A stretch of DNA of 64,000 bases, taken from positions 721,364 to 785,363 of the forward strand of contig JAFEDR010000010.1 of assembly GCA_018241525.1 (NCBI GenBank), in the 5' to 3' direction. Numbering within the stretch: position 1 is the first letter of the stretch; each line of letters opens with the position of its first letter. The position numbers and the translations under genes are program-made. Below the pieces are notes generated by a model. The model was not told the DNA's origin, did no database searches, and saw only the letters and a list, made by a program, of their open reading frames with translations. This stretch comes from Pseudomonadota bacterium (GTDB taxonomy: Bacteria; Pseudomonadota; Gammaproteobacteria; Steroidobacterales; Steroidobacteraceae). Positions 7,451 through 14,782 of the stretch are shown one piece after another.

Positions 7451-8971
7451 ATGACGCCGGAACTCGACGCCCAGCTGCGCTCGCTGGTGAACTTCCCCTC
7501 GCCGCCCGGCGTCGCGAGCCACATCATCCAGCTCGCGCAGGATCCGAACATCGAGATGGGCAAGGTCGCCAAGGCGATCGGCATGGACCCGGCGCTCGCG
7601 ACCAAGGTGCTGCGGATCGCGAACTCGCCGCTCTACGCGCAGCGCCGGCGCAGCGAGAACCTGCGCCAGTCGCTGATCGTGCTCGGCCTGAATGCGACCC
7701 TGACGCTGGCGCTCAGCTTCTCGCTGGTGAAGTCGCTGCGCGGCGCGAAGCCGAACGGCGTCAACCACCCGCTGTACTGGCGCCGCGCGCTGCTCGGCGC
7801 CTCGGCGGCCCGTGCGCTCGGCGAGGCCACCGGCCAGACGCTGCTCGAGGAGCTGTTCCTCGCAGGCCTCTTGCAGGACATCGGCATGCTGGCGCTCGAC
7901 AAGGCGGTGCCGGACCTCTACCGCGACACGGCCGAGCTGCAGAAGTCGCACCGCGAGCTGGCCGCCCACGAGCGCAAGCGCATCGGCGTCGACCACGCCG
8001 ACGTCGGCCAGTGGCTGATGAAGCAGTGGAACCTGCCGGAGCGGCTGTCGACCGCGATCGGCCACTCGCACAAGCTCGACAACCGCCGCGTGCTCGACCC
8101 GGCGGACGGCTTCAACCGCTGCGTGGCGCTGTCCGGCCCGCTGGTCGACATCTTCGTGCTGCCGAACGACAAGAAGCCGTTCCAGGAGACCGCGCAGCAG
8201 GTGGAGCGCGTGTTTGGCCTCGACAAGGAGGAGTTCGGCCGCGTGATCCAGCGCATCTCGAGCCTCGTGCCCGAGACCGAGGCGATCTACGAGACCGACG
8301 TGCTGGCAGACCCCGAGGCCATCGTCGACCAGGCGCGCGAGGTGCTGATGATCCGCAACCTGCACGCGATGCAGGAGATCACCCAGCTGCGCGACACGGC
8401 CGACTCGCTCTCCGAGCGCGCCCGCGAGCTCGAGGAGGAGTCGCGGCGCGACCCGCTGACCGGGGTCTACAACCGCAACTACCTCGAGCAGTACCTGCGC
8501 CAGGAGTTCGACCAGGCGAGCCGCAACGACTGGCCGCTGTCGATCGCCTTCTGCGACCTCGACGGCTTCAAGCGGGTGAACGACACCTACGGCCACCAGG
8601 CCGGCGACAAGGTGCTGAAGACCACCGCCGCGATCCTCAAGAACGCGGTGCGGCGCGTCGACGTGGTCGCCCGCTACGGCGGCGAGGAGTTCGTGCTGGT
8701 GCTGCCGGCGACCGACCGCGACATCGCGCGCACGGTCTGCGAGCGCATCGTGCAGGCCTTCCAGAACACCCGTCACGACATTGCGCCGCAGCCGGTGTCG
8801 GTGACCGTGTCGATCGGCTACGCGACCCACGGCGGCGGGCAGCGCTTCGCGAGCGTCGAGGCGCTCGTCAAGGCGGCCGACCAGGCGCTCTACACCGCGA
8901 AGCTGCAGGGCCGAAACCGCTTCGTGCGCTACGAGGCCGGCGAGCGCGCCCCGGTGGTGCAGTTCCTCTGA
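7451..8971 (+). CDS. HDOD and GGDEF domain protein (diguanylate cyclase)
   Basis: A 506-residue signalling protein without membrane segments. The first half is an HDOD domain (about 10-210, from FPSPPGVASHIIQLAQDPN to the helical end), a degenerate HD-type module that binds partners. A coiled linker rich in Glu/Arg (about 295-335) leads to a GGDEF domain (about 340-495) with the active motif GGEEF at 410-414, the RDPLTGVYNRNYL start and a DLDGFKRVND metal site. An inhibitory I-site RRVD sits five residues before GGEEF, so product feedback by c-di-GMP is likely. The ATG at 7451 has GGAG ten bases upstream; another ATG at 7424 would add nine residues. Confidence 0.85.
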   Translation: MTPELDAQLRSLVNFPSPPGVASHIIQLAQDPNIEMGKVAKAIGMDPALATKVLRIANSPLYAQRRRSENLRQSLIVLGLNATLTLALSFSLVKSLRGAKPNGVNHPLYWRRALLGASAARALGEATGQTLLEELFLAGLLQDIGMLALDKAVPDLYRDTAELQKSHRELAAHERKRIGVDHADVGQWLMKQWNLPERLSTAIGHSHKLDNRRVLDPADGFNRCVALSGPLVDIFVLPNDKKPFQETAQQVERVFGLDKEEFGRVIQRISSLVPETEAIYETDVLADPEAIVDQAREVLMIRNLHAMQEITQLRDTADSLSERARELEEESRRDPLTGVYNRNYLEQYLRQEFDQASRNDWPLSIAFCDLDGFKRVNDTYGHQAGDKVLKTTAAILKNAVRRVDVVARYGGEEFVLVLPATDRDIARTVCERIVQAFQNTRHDIAPQPVSVTVSIGYATHGGGQRFASVEALVKAADQALYTAKLQGRNRFVRYEAGERAPVVQFL

Positions 8972-8998
8972 CCTGCCCCGGCGGCGAGGCGACATAAT

Positions 8999-9083
8999 CC
9001 GGCCGCCCGGCCGGTCTGCGGGCCGCGTCACGTCCCTTTCGTGCCGTGCCCGGCACGCTGGATCCCGGGGCGTTCCGCCCCGG
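8999..9083. other. Three consecutive perfect hairpins in the gap
   Basis: Three inverted repeats follow each other between two forward genes: CCGGCC-gccc-GGCCGG (8999-9014), GTGCCG-tgcc-CGGCAC (9041-9056) and CCGGGGCG-ttc-CGCCCCGG (9065-9083). The last ends 14 nt before the next ATG, so it could lie in the leader. None is followed by a U-tract. They may be termination or mRNA-stability elements, or simple products of GC-rich sequence. Confidence 0.35.
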
Positions 9084-9097
9084 CCAGGGACCCGCGC

Positions 9098-9571
9098 ATG
9101 CCGCCGCCCGTCCGCCGCCCGGTGTGTGCCTGCGCGCTCGCGCTTGGCCTCGCCGCGGCCGCCCCGGCCCGGCCGGCCCCTCCCGGCGACCGCCACTGCA
9201 CCCGCGAGGATGCCCGCGCCGCCTTCCCGGCGCCGATCGGTCACGTCGGGGGCTCGACGCTCGCCGAGGCGCTGGCGGTCGAGGCGGCCCGGCCGCTGCC
9301 GTTCGCCCGCTCGACCGGCCCGGACGCCGCCGTCCCCCTCGTCACCAGCCTGCGGGCGACCCCGTTCAGCGACCACCGCGACCTGGCGAGCCGCCTGCGC
9401 GGCGTGCGGCGCCTGAAGCTCGTGCCGGTCTACGACGATGCCTGGGTGACCGTGTTCCTCGGCCTCGACCGCCGCGGCGTGCCGGGACTCCACGTCCAGC
9501 AGCAGCAGGGCGACGATCTCGGCGCGATGCTCTGGGCCGACGCGCCACCCCGGGCGCGGTCGAACCCCTGA
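9098..9571 (+). CDS. Hypothetical secreted protein
   Basis: A 157-residue protein of no family I recognise. An N-terminal signal-peptide-like stretch (about 1-27, CACALALGLAAAAPARPAPP) suggests export. The rest has a Cys in DRHCTREDARAAFPAPIG, a Thr/Leu-rich centre and a predicted strand pair around LKLVPVYDDAWVTVFLGLD. The end is Gln-rich (VQQQQGDDLG), then Ala/Pro-rich. The ATG at 9098 was chosen because the signal sequence starts there; an upstream in-frame ATG at 9041 would hide it. It converges on the small membrane protein gene at 9621. Confidence 0.5.
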   Translation: MPPPVRRPVCACALALGLAAAAPARPAPPGDRHCTREDARAAFPAPIGHVGGSTLAEALAVEAARPLPFARSTGPDAAVPLVTSLRATPFSDHRDLASRLRGVRRLKLVPVYDDAWVTVFLGLDRRGVPGLHVQQQQGDDLGAMLWADAPPRARSNP

Positions 9572-9620
9572 GGCGTGCGGGAACGACCCGCCGGGCTACG
9601 CGGTCGAACCCAGTCGAGGC

Positions 9621-9908
9621 TCAGGCGGGCCAGTAGTAGGCTGCCAGCGCGGCGATCGTGGCCCAGGTACCGCCCTGCGCGAGCCAGCGCCACCGGCGCT
9701 GTCGCAGGACGCCGACGAAGGCGTAGCCGGACACGAAGGCCAGCGCCAGGAACAGCAGGAAACTGCGCAGCAGCGGCCCGGTCTCGCGCGCGAGGCCCGG
9801 CTGTTCGCCGGACATGGCCAGGAACACGGTGACGACCATGGCGAGGCCGATGACGATGGTGACGGCGGACCCGAAGATGATCCCGGTCAGGACGGCCAGC
9901 GGCGACAT
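9621..9908 (-). CDS. Small membrane protein, hypothetical
   Basis: A 95-residue protein with two clear hydrophobic helices (about 9-31 and 48-67) and a third weaker one near the C-terminus (about 82-92), separated by a basic RRWRW segment. No family recognised. The ATG at 9908 is preceded by GGGGAGGGG, a strong ribosome binding site, which supports this start. It is divergent from prc with 129 bp between the starts. A function linked to Prc cannot be inferred from sequence alone. Confidence 0.6.
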   Translation of the reverse strand: MSPLAVLTGIIFGSAVTIVIGLAMVVTVFLAMSGEQPGLARETGPLLRSFLLFLALAFVSGYAFVGVLRQRRWRWLAQGGTWATIAALAAYYWPA

Positions 9909-10037
9909 GCACCCCTCCCCGGGGCGGCACTTGATCCCGGCCCCCCCGGTCCTTACGCTCCAATCCATGACACGACAGCGGAAGCGCGACTCAGGCCGCT
10001 TCGCCGGCTCCGCGCCGGCCGGTAGTCTATCCTCCCC

Positions 10038-12194
10038 ATGACCCCAGCCCCGAAGCCCTCCTCCCCGCGGCGCCCCGGCCGCGCCTCGCGCCTTGCGCTG
10101 ACCATGCCGGCGCTGGCGCTCGTCGGCCTGCTGTTCACCGGCTCCACGGCCAACCGCCCGGCGGCGGTCCCGGCCGCGAGCCCGAGCACCGAGCTCGTGC
10201 CGACCGAGCGCCACCGCAAGGTCGCGCGCCTGGTCGGCGAGGTCATCGAGCGCTCGCACTACCGGCAGGCGGTGCTCGACGAGAAGATGTCCTCGCTGGT
10301 GTTCGACCGCTACATCGAGTCGCTCGACGGCAGCCGCAGCTATTTCCTGGCCGGCGACATCGCCGAGCTCGAGCGTTTCCGCTACAAGCTCGGCGAGGCG
10401 ATCCGCACCGGCAACGTCGAGCCCGCGTTCGCGGTGTTCGCGCGCTTCCAGGAGCGCAACCGCGCCGCCATCAAGGGCGCGATCGCCGACCTCGAGACCG
10501 AGCCCGACTTCTCGCTCGACGAGTCGCTGGCCTTCGACCGCGCCAAGGCGCCGTGGCTGGCCACCCAGGCCGAGGAAGACGACCTGTGGCGGCGGCGCGT
10601 GAAGAACGACGCGCTGTCGCTGCTGCTCGCGAACAAGACCTGGCCCGAGGCGCGCGACGTCCTCCGGAAGCGCTACGAGCGCGTGCTGAAGCGCGTCGAC
10701 CAGGTCACCAGCGACGACGTGTTCGAGACGTTCATGAACGCCTACGCGCACGTCTACGACCCGCACTCGAACTACCTCTCGCCACGCTCCAGCGAGGAAT
10801 ACAACATCCAGATGAAGCTGTCGTACGTGGGCATCGGCGCCTCGCTGCAGCTCATCGACGACCACGTGACGGTGATGAACGTGATCGCCGGCGGACCGGC
10901 CGCGGTCAGCGGCCAGATCAAGGTCAACGACCGCATCACCGCCGTCGGCCAGGGCAAGAACGGCGAGCTGGTCGACGTGGTCGGCTGGCGGCTCGACGAT
11001 GTGGTGCAGTTGATCCGCGGCCCGGCCGGCACGCTGGTGCGGCTGTCGGTGCTGCCGGCCGGCGCGACGCCGGGGTCGAAGGAGTCGACGCTCGAGTTCG
11101 TGCGCAACAAGGTCACGCTCGAGGCGCAGGCGGCGCAGAAGAAGGTGCGCACGGTCACCCGCGGCGAGCACGAGTACAAGATCGGCGTGATCGACGTGCC
11201 GAGCTTCTACCAGGACTACGAGGCCAAGGTCACCGGCGACAAGGACTACCGCTCGACCACGCGCGACGTGGCGCGGCTGATCGGCGAGCTCAAGAAGGAG
11301 AAGGTCGACGGCATCGTGATGGACCTGCGCGGCAACGGCGGCGGTCACCTGTCCGAGGCGACCAGCCTGGTCGGCCTTTTCATCCGCCGCGGCCCGGTGG
11401 TGCAGCTGCGCGAGACCGGCGGCCGCATCGAGGTCCTGGACGACCCGGAGAACGGCGAGATCTGGGACGGCCCGCTGGTGGTGCTGGTCGACCGCTCGAG
11501 CGCCTCGGCCTCCGAGATCTTCTCGGCCGCGATCCAGGACTACGGCCGCGGCCTGATCATCGGCCAGCAGACCTACGGCAAGGGCACGGTCCAGAACCTG
11601 TACCCGCTCGACCGCTTCGCGCTCGGCCCGAACGCCGGCTTCGGCCAGCTGACGGTGACCATCGGCAAGTACTACCGCGTGACCGGCGACAGCGTGCAGA
11701 ACCGCGGCGTGATCCCCGAGATCAGCCTGCCGTCGATGATCAGCACCGCCGAGGTCGGCGAGTCGACCCGCGACAGCGCGCTGCCGTGGGACCGGATCCG
11801 CTCGGTCGAATTCGAGCCCGACCACGCGCTCTCGGGGGCGCTCGACGCGATCGCGCGTTCCCACGCGGCGCGCATGGCGACCGACCCCGACCTCAAGGCG
11901 CTGCTCGGCGACGCCGAGGCGGTCGAGAAGCTGCGGGTCGAGAAGACCGTGTCGCTGAACCTGAAGGCGCGCAAGGCGGAGCGCGAGGAGCTCGACACCG
12001 AGCGCCTGGCGCGCATCAACGCGCGCCGCGCGGCGCACGGTCAGCCGGCGCTGAAGTCGCTCGAGGACCTCAAGGCCGACGACGAGCCGGACGCGAACCT
12101 GGGCGAGGCCTCGGAGATCCTGGTCGACCTCGGCCAGTCGCTGCAGGGCGCATCGACCCGCGTCTCGCAGCTGCAGACGCCCCGCCGGCCCTGA
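10038..12194 (+). CDS. prc: Carboxy-terminal processing (tail-specific) protease Prc
   Basis: A 718-residue periplasmic serine protease of family S41, slightly longer than E. coli Prc (682). It degrades tagged or misfolded proteins and trims penicillin-binding proteins and murein hydrolases. A hydrophobic signal region lies at about 20-37. The N-terminal helical domain is followed by a PDZ domain with YVGIGASLQLIDD. The catalytic pair is Ser490 in SSASASEIFSAAIQDYG and Lys515 in QTYGKGTVQ. The C-terminal DUF3340-like part is rich in Lys/Glu. The ATG at 10038 or a later one at 10104 could be used. It converges on the coiled-coil gene with a 22-nt gap. Confidence 0.92.
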   Translation: MTPAPKPSSPRRPGRASRLALTMPALALVGLLFTGSTANRPAAVPAASPSTELVPTERHRKVARLVGEVIERSHYRQAVLDEKMSSLVFDRYIESLDGSRSYFLAGDIAELERFRYKLGEAIRTGNVEPAFAVFARFQERNRAAIKGAIADLETEPDFSLDESLAFDRAKAPWLATQAEEDDLWRRRVKNDALSLLLANKTWPEARDVLRKRYERVLKRVDQVTSDDVFETFMNAYAHVYDPHSNYLSPRSSEEYNIQMKLSYVGIGASLQLIDDHVTVMNVIAGGPAAVSGQIKVNDRITAVGQGKNGELVDVVGWRLDDVVQLIRGPAGTLVRLSVLPAGATPGSKESTLEFVRNKVTLEAQAAQKKVRTVTRGEHEYKIGVIDVPSFYQDYEAKVTGDKDYRSTTRDVARLIGELKKEKVDGIVMDLRGNGGGHLSEATSLVGLFIRRGPVVQLRETGGRIEVLDDPENGEIWDGPLVVLVDRSSASASEIFSAAIQDYGRGLIIGQQTYGKGTVQNLYPLDRFALGPNAGFGQLTVTIGKYYRVTGDSVQNRGVIPEISLPSMISTAEVGESTRDSALPWDRIRSVEFEPDHALSGALDAIARSHAARMATDPDLKALLGDAEAVEKLRVEKTVSLNLKARKAEREELDTERLARINARRAAHGQPALKSLEDLKADDEPDANLGEASEILVDLGQSLQGASTRVSQLQTPRRP

Positions 12195-12216
12195 CGGCGG
12201 GCGCGCGCGCCGCCGC

Positions 12217-13257
12217 TCAGCGCAGCAGCACCGAGTACACGTCCCAGAAGTCCTCGACGAGGACGTTCGGCTCGCGTACCGGCACGCCGCGGCCGACGAA
12301 GGCCGACGGCAGCGACCCCGGGTCCGGCACCGTGTCCTCCGGGTGGCGGTAGGTCGCGGCGTTCTTGAGCGCCTCGGTGCGGGTACGGACCTCGGCGGCG
12401 ACGTCCTTCTGCGAGCGCACCAGCGCGAGCCCGGCGACGATCTCGGCCATCATCGCCTCGCATTCCGCGCGCGCGCCGTAGTGGCTCTCCTGCACGCCCT
12501 TCTGCCGCGCCTGGCGCGCGTGCAGCGCGAGCCCCGACTCGGCGAGCCGCGCGTACAGCAGCTGCGCATAGGCGATCACGGCATTGTTGATGGCGCGCCG
12601 GCCCTCGAGCGAGAGCCCGGTGAACTCCGGCCACGGCTCCTTCTCGATCGTGCGGCGCGACTCGCGCATGTCGTCGAGGAAGTTCTGCGCCGCGCCGAGC
12701 CGGGCCGCGTGGCGGACCCGCTCGTCCTGCAGGCGGCGGCGGCGGAAGTAGTGCCACAGGCCGCGGGCGGCCTCGAGCTCGGCCGCGAGCCGCGCGCCCT
12801 CGCCCTGCTCGGCGGCGAGCGCCGCCTCGGCCTCGGCGAGCCGCTCGCCGGCGAGCTGCACGCGTCCCTGGCGGTCCTGGTGGAACTCGACCAGCTGGCG
12901 CTTGCGCTCGCGGTCCTCCTGCTGGCGGCGTAGCTCCGCCGCGAACTGCTCGAGCTGGCCGCGGCAGGCGCGCCACAGGCCGTTCAGCTGGAAGTAGACG
13001 AGCGCGCCGTAGCCGAGCTCGGGGTTGCCGAGCAGCGTCTCGAGCGACTCGCGCTCGTCGCGCACGCGCTGCGTGGCCGCCTCCTGCTGCTTCAGCCGGT
13101 CGCGCAGCTGGTAGAGCTCGTCGTCGAGGCCGGCCAGCTCCTTCTTGAGCTCGGCGCGGTTCCAGTACAGCTTCAGCAGCCGCTCCTGCTCCTCGGTCGA
13201 GCGGCGCGCGCCGAGCCCGGGAAGCTTGAGGGCGGTGATCTTGTCGCCGATGCTCAT
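12217..13257 (-). CDS. Coiled-coil protein, hypothetical
   Basis: A 346-residue soluble protein. From about residue 20 to 190 it is almost entirely charged heptad-like helix (ELKKELAGLDDELYQLRDRL, RRQQEDRERKRQLVEFHQD), interrupted near residue 80-95 by a less polar ELGYGALVYFQLNGLW patch. The second half is helical too and ends in a Pro-rich, then aromatic tail (VEDFWDVYSVLLR). No signal peptide and no transmembrane segment are seen. I do not recognise the family. It is followed 31 nt upstream on the same strand by the DUF1249 gene, so both may share a transcript. It could be a structural or scaffold protein. Confidence 0.6.
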   Translation of the reverse strand: MSIGDKITALKLPGLGARRSTEEQERLLKLYWNRAELKKELAGLDDELYQLRDRLKQQEAATQRVRDERESLETLLGNPELGYGALVYFQLNGLWRACRGQLEQFAAELRRQQEDRERKRQLVEFHQDRQGRVQLAGERLAEAEAALAAEQGEGARLAAELEAARGLWHYFRRRRLQDERVRHAARLGAAQNFLDDMRESRRTIEKEPWPEFTGLSLEGRRAINNAVIAYAQLLYARLAESGLALHARQARQKGVQESHYGARAECEAMMAEIVAGLALVRSQKDVAAEVRTRTEALKNAATYRHPEDTVPDPGSLPSAFVGRGVPVREPNVLVEDFWDVYSVLLR

Positions 13258-13288
13258 GGCGAGCGGCGCGCCGGGCGCGGCGCGAGAC

Positions 13289-13717
13289 TCAGGCGGCTGC
13301 GCCGAAGCGGTGGCCGCGCTCGACGCAGTACTCGAGCCACTTGTTCAGCATCACGTTGCGCGTCCAGCGCGAGCGCAGGTCATCCGCCGCGCGCGGTGGC
13401 GCACCGAAGGCGTGCGCCTCGGCGACCCGCGCGTCGTGGTAGACGCGCACCGCGAGGTCGGGCGCATCGGGCGCGTCCGGACCGCCGCCGAACGCGTAGG
13501 TGAGCTGCAGCATCGTCGTGTACGGCCCGCGCTCGAGCACGGCGAGCTTGAGCTCGAGGTCGGCCGCGACCCGCGAGCGATGCTCGCCGTCGAGCGCGCG
13601 CAGGTTGCCGGCCAGCCAGCCGAGCCGGATGTAGTTGCTCTCGTAGAGCGTCATCAGGCCGACGAAGCTGCCGGGACGTGCTCGCCACGAGGCCGCGCAG
13701 AGTTGGTCACCGAGCAT
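13289..13717 (-). CDS. DUF1249 (YqiB-like) protein
   Basis: A 142-residue protein similar to E. coli YqiB. Shared features are the MTLYESNYIRLGWLAG start, YTTMLQLTYAF, the LAVRVYHDARVAEA core that mirrors TVRLYHDAMVAEV in YqiB, and NKWLEYCVERGH at the end. The biochemical role of the family is unknown. The ATG at 13717 is exactly 6 nt downstream of a TATATT box (13724-13729) and has no Shine-Dalgarno sequence, so the mRNA may be leaderless. It probably co-transcribes with the coiled-coil gene that follows. Confidence 0.8.
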   Translation of the reverse strand: MLGDQLCAASWRARPGSFVGLMTLYESNYIRLGWLAGNLRALDGEHRSRVAADLELKLAVLERGPYTTMLQLTYAFGGGPDAPDAPDLAVRVYHDARVAEAHAFGAPPRAADDLRSRWTRNVMLNKWLEYCVERGHRFGAAA

Positions 13718-13723
13718 GGATCG

Positions 13724-13729
13724 AATATA
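13724..13729 (-). promoter_or_regulatory. Candidate -10 box (TATATT) for a leaderless transcript
   Basis: TATATT lies on the reverse strand with only six bases to the ATG at 13717. Transcription from this box would begin at or next to the start codon. No -35 match is seen at 17 nt and no ribosome binding site precedes the ATG. Confidence 0.45.
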
Positions 13730-13820
13730 ACACACGGATTTTCAAGGTCTGGCGCACGTTCCGGAGTTGAGAACACGCGCAGGTTCGGCACCGCGCGCTG
13801 CGAACTCCGTCACGCCCCGG

Positions 13821-14645
13821 TCAGGGCTTCAGGCGGCGCTCGATGCCGGTCGCCTGCATGATCCGGCTGCCGATCTCCTCGACCGAGCACAGCGTCGTGT
13901 CGAGGTACGGGATGCCGATCCGGTCGTACAGCGCCTCGGCCGCGCGCACCTCGAAGGCCACCTGCTGCGCCGAGGAGTAGCGGCTGTTGGGCCGCCGCTC
14001 GTGGCGGATCTCGCGCAGCCGGTCCGGCCGGATCGTCAGCGCGTAGAGCTTCGGCAGGTGCCGCTGCAGCACCGCCGGCAGCTTGCCGCCCTCGAGATCG
14101 TCCTCGGTCAGCGGGTAGTTGGCGGCGTAGATGCCGTACTGCAGAGCCATGTACAGGCAGGTGGGCGTCTTGCCGGAGCGCGACACGCCGACCAGGATCA
14201 CGTCCGCCTGCTCGTAGTCGCGCGTGTGCGTGCCGTCGTCGTTGGCAATCGCGAAGTTGGTCGCGTTGATGCGCGCGGTGTAGGTCTCGAGGTTCGCCAT
14301 GCCGTGCGCGCGGCCGGCCGCGTGCGAGCTCTTGACGCCGAGCGCGCTCTCGAGCGGGCCGAGGAAGGCGTCGAAGAAGTCGAGGAACACCGCGCGCGCC
14401 GCCTTGACCTCGTCGCGCAGCTCGTCCTTGATCAGCGTGCTGAACACGATCGGCAGCTCGCCTTCCGAGTCGGCGGTCGCATCGATGCGCGCGCGCGCCT
14501 CGGCGGCCTTCTCCGGGGTCGCCACGAACGGCAGCGTGACCGCCCGGAACGCGAGCCCCTCGAACTGCGTCAGCAGGCTGTGACCCATGGTCTCGGCCGT
14601 GACGCCGGTCTGGTCGGATACGAAGAACACCGTGCGCTTCGGCAA
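13821..14645 (-). CDS. ppsR: PEP synthase regulatory protein (bifunctional kinase/pyrophosphorylase)
   Basis: A 274-residue DUF299 protein that inactivates PEP synthase by ADP-dependent phosphorylation and reactivates it by phosphate-dependent removal. It begins KRTVFFVSDQTGVTAETMG and carries the P-loop GVSRSGKTPTC and the conserved PDRL/IRHERRPNSRY segment. The start is TTG at 14645: it is preceded by GGAGGTG at ideal distance, while an ATG further upstream would add 33 low-complexity residues. It is divergent from ppsA, its target gene, across 137 bp. Confidence 0.92.
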   Translation of the reverse strand: MPKRTVFFVSDQTGVTAETMGHSLLTQFEGLAFRAVTLPFVATPEKAAEARARIDATADSEGELPIVFSTLIKDELRDEVKAARAVFLDFFDAFLGPLESALGVKSSHAAGRAHGMANLETYTARINATNFAIANDDGTHTRDYEQADVILVGVSRSGKTPTCLYMALQYGIYAANYPLTEDDLEGGKLPAVLQRHLPKLYALTIRPDRLREIRHERRPNSRYSSAQQVAFEVRAAEALYDRIGIPYLDTTLCSVEEIGSRIMQATGIERRLKP

Positions 14646-14727
14646 GCCGGCACCTCCGGCACGGAGTGTACCGCGCCGGGCGCCCGCCGGCGGTGCGACG
14701 CGGATCACGCCGGCCGTCACGCAGGTT

Positions 14728-14755
14728 GGCCGCGAATGCGGCACAATTCGCGGCC
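14728..14755. promoter_or_regulatory. Perfect 10-bp inverted repeat before ppsA
   Basis: GGCCGCGAAT and ATTCGCGGCC form a perfect inverted repeat with an 8-nt spacer, GCGGCACA, in the gap between divergent ppsR and ppsA. It ends 27 nt before the ppsA GTG. A possible -10 (CACAAT, 14742-14747) falls in the spacer and right arm. It could be a dimer operator or a leader hairpin. It does not match the E. coli Cra site. Confidence 0.5.
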
Positions 14756-14782
14756 GGGATGCCGCCGGTCGAGGAGTGAGGC

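Noticed and set aside
9621..12038. An 805-codon reverse frame reaching through prc
   Set aside because: Only its last 95 codons (9621-9908) look like a protein and have a ribosome binding site; the rest is antisense to prc.
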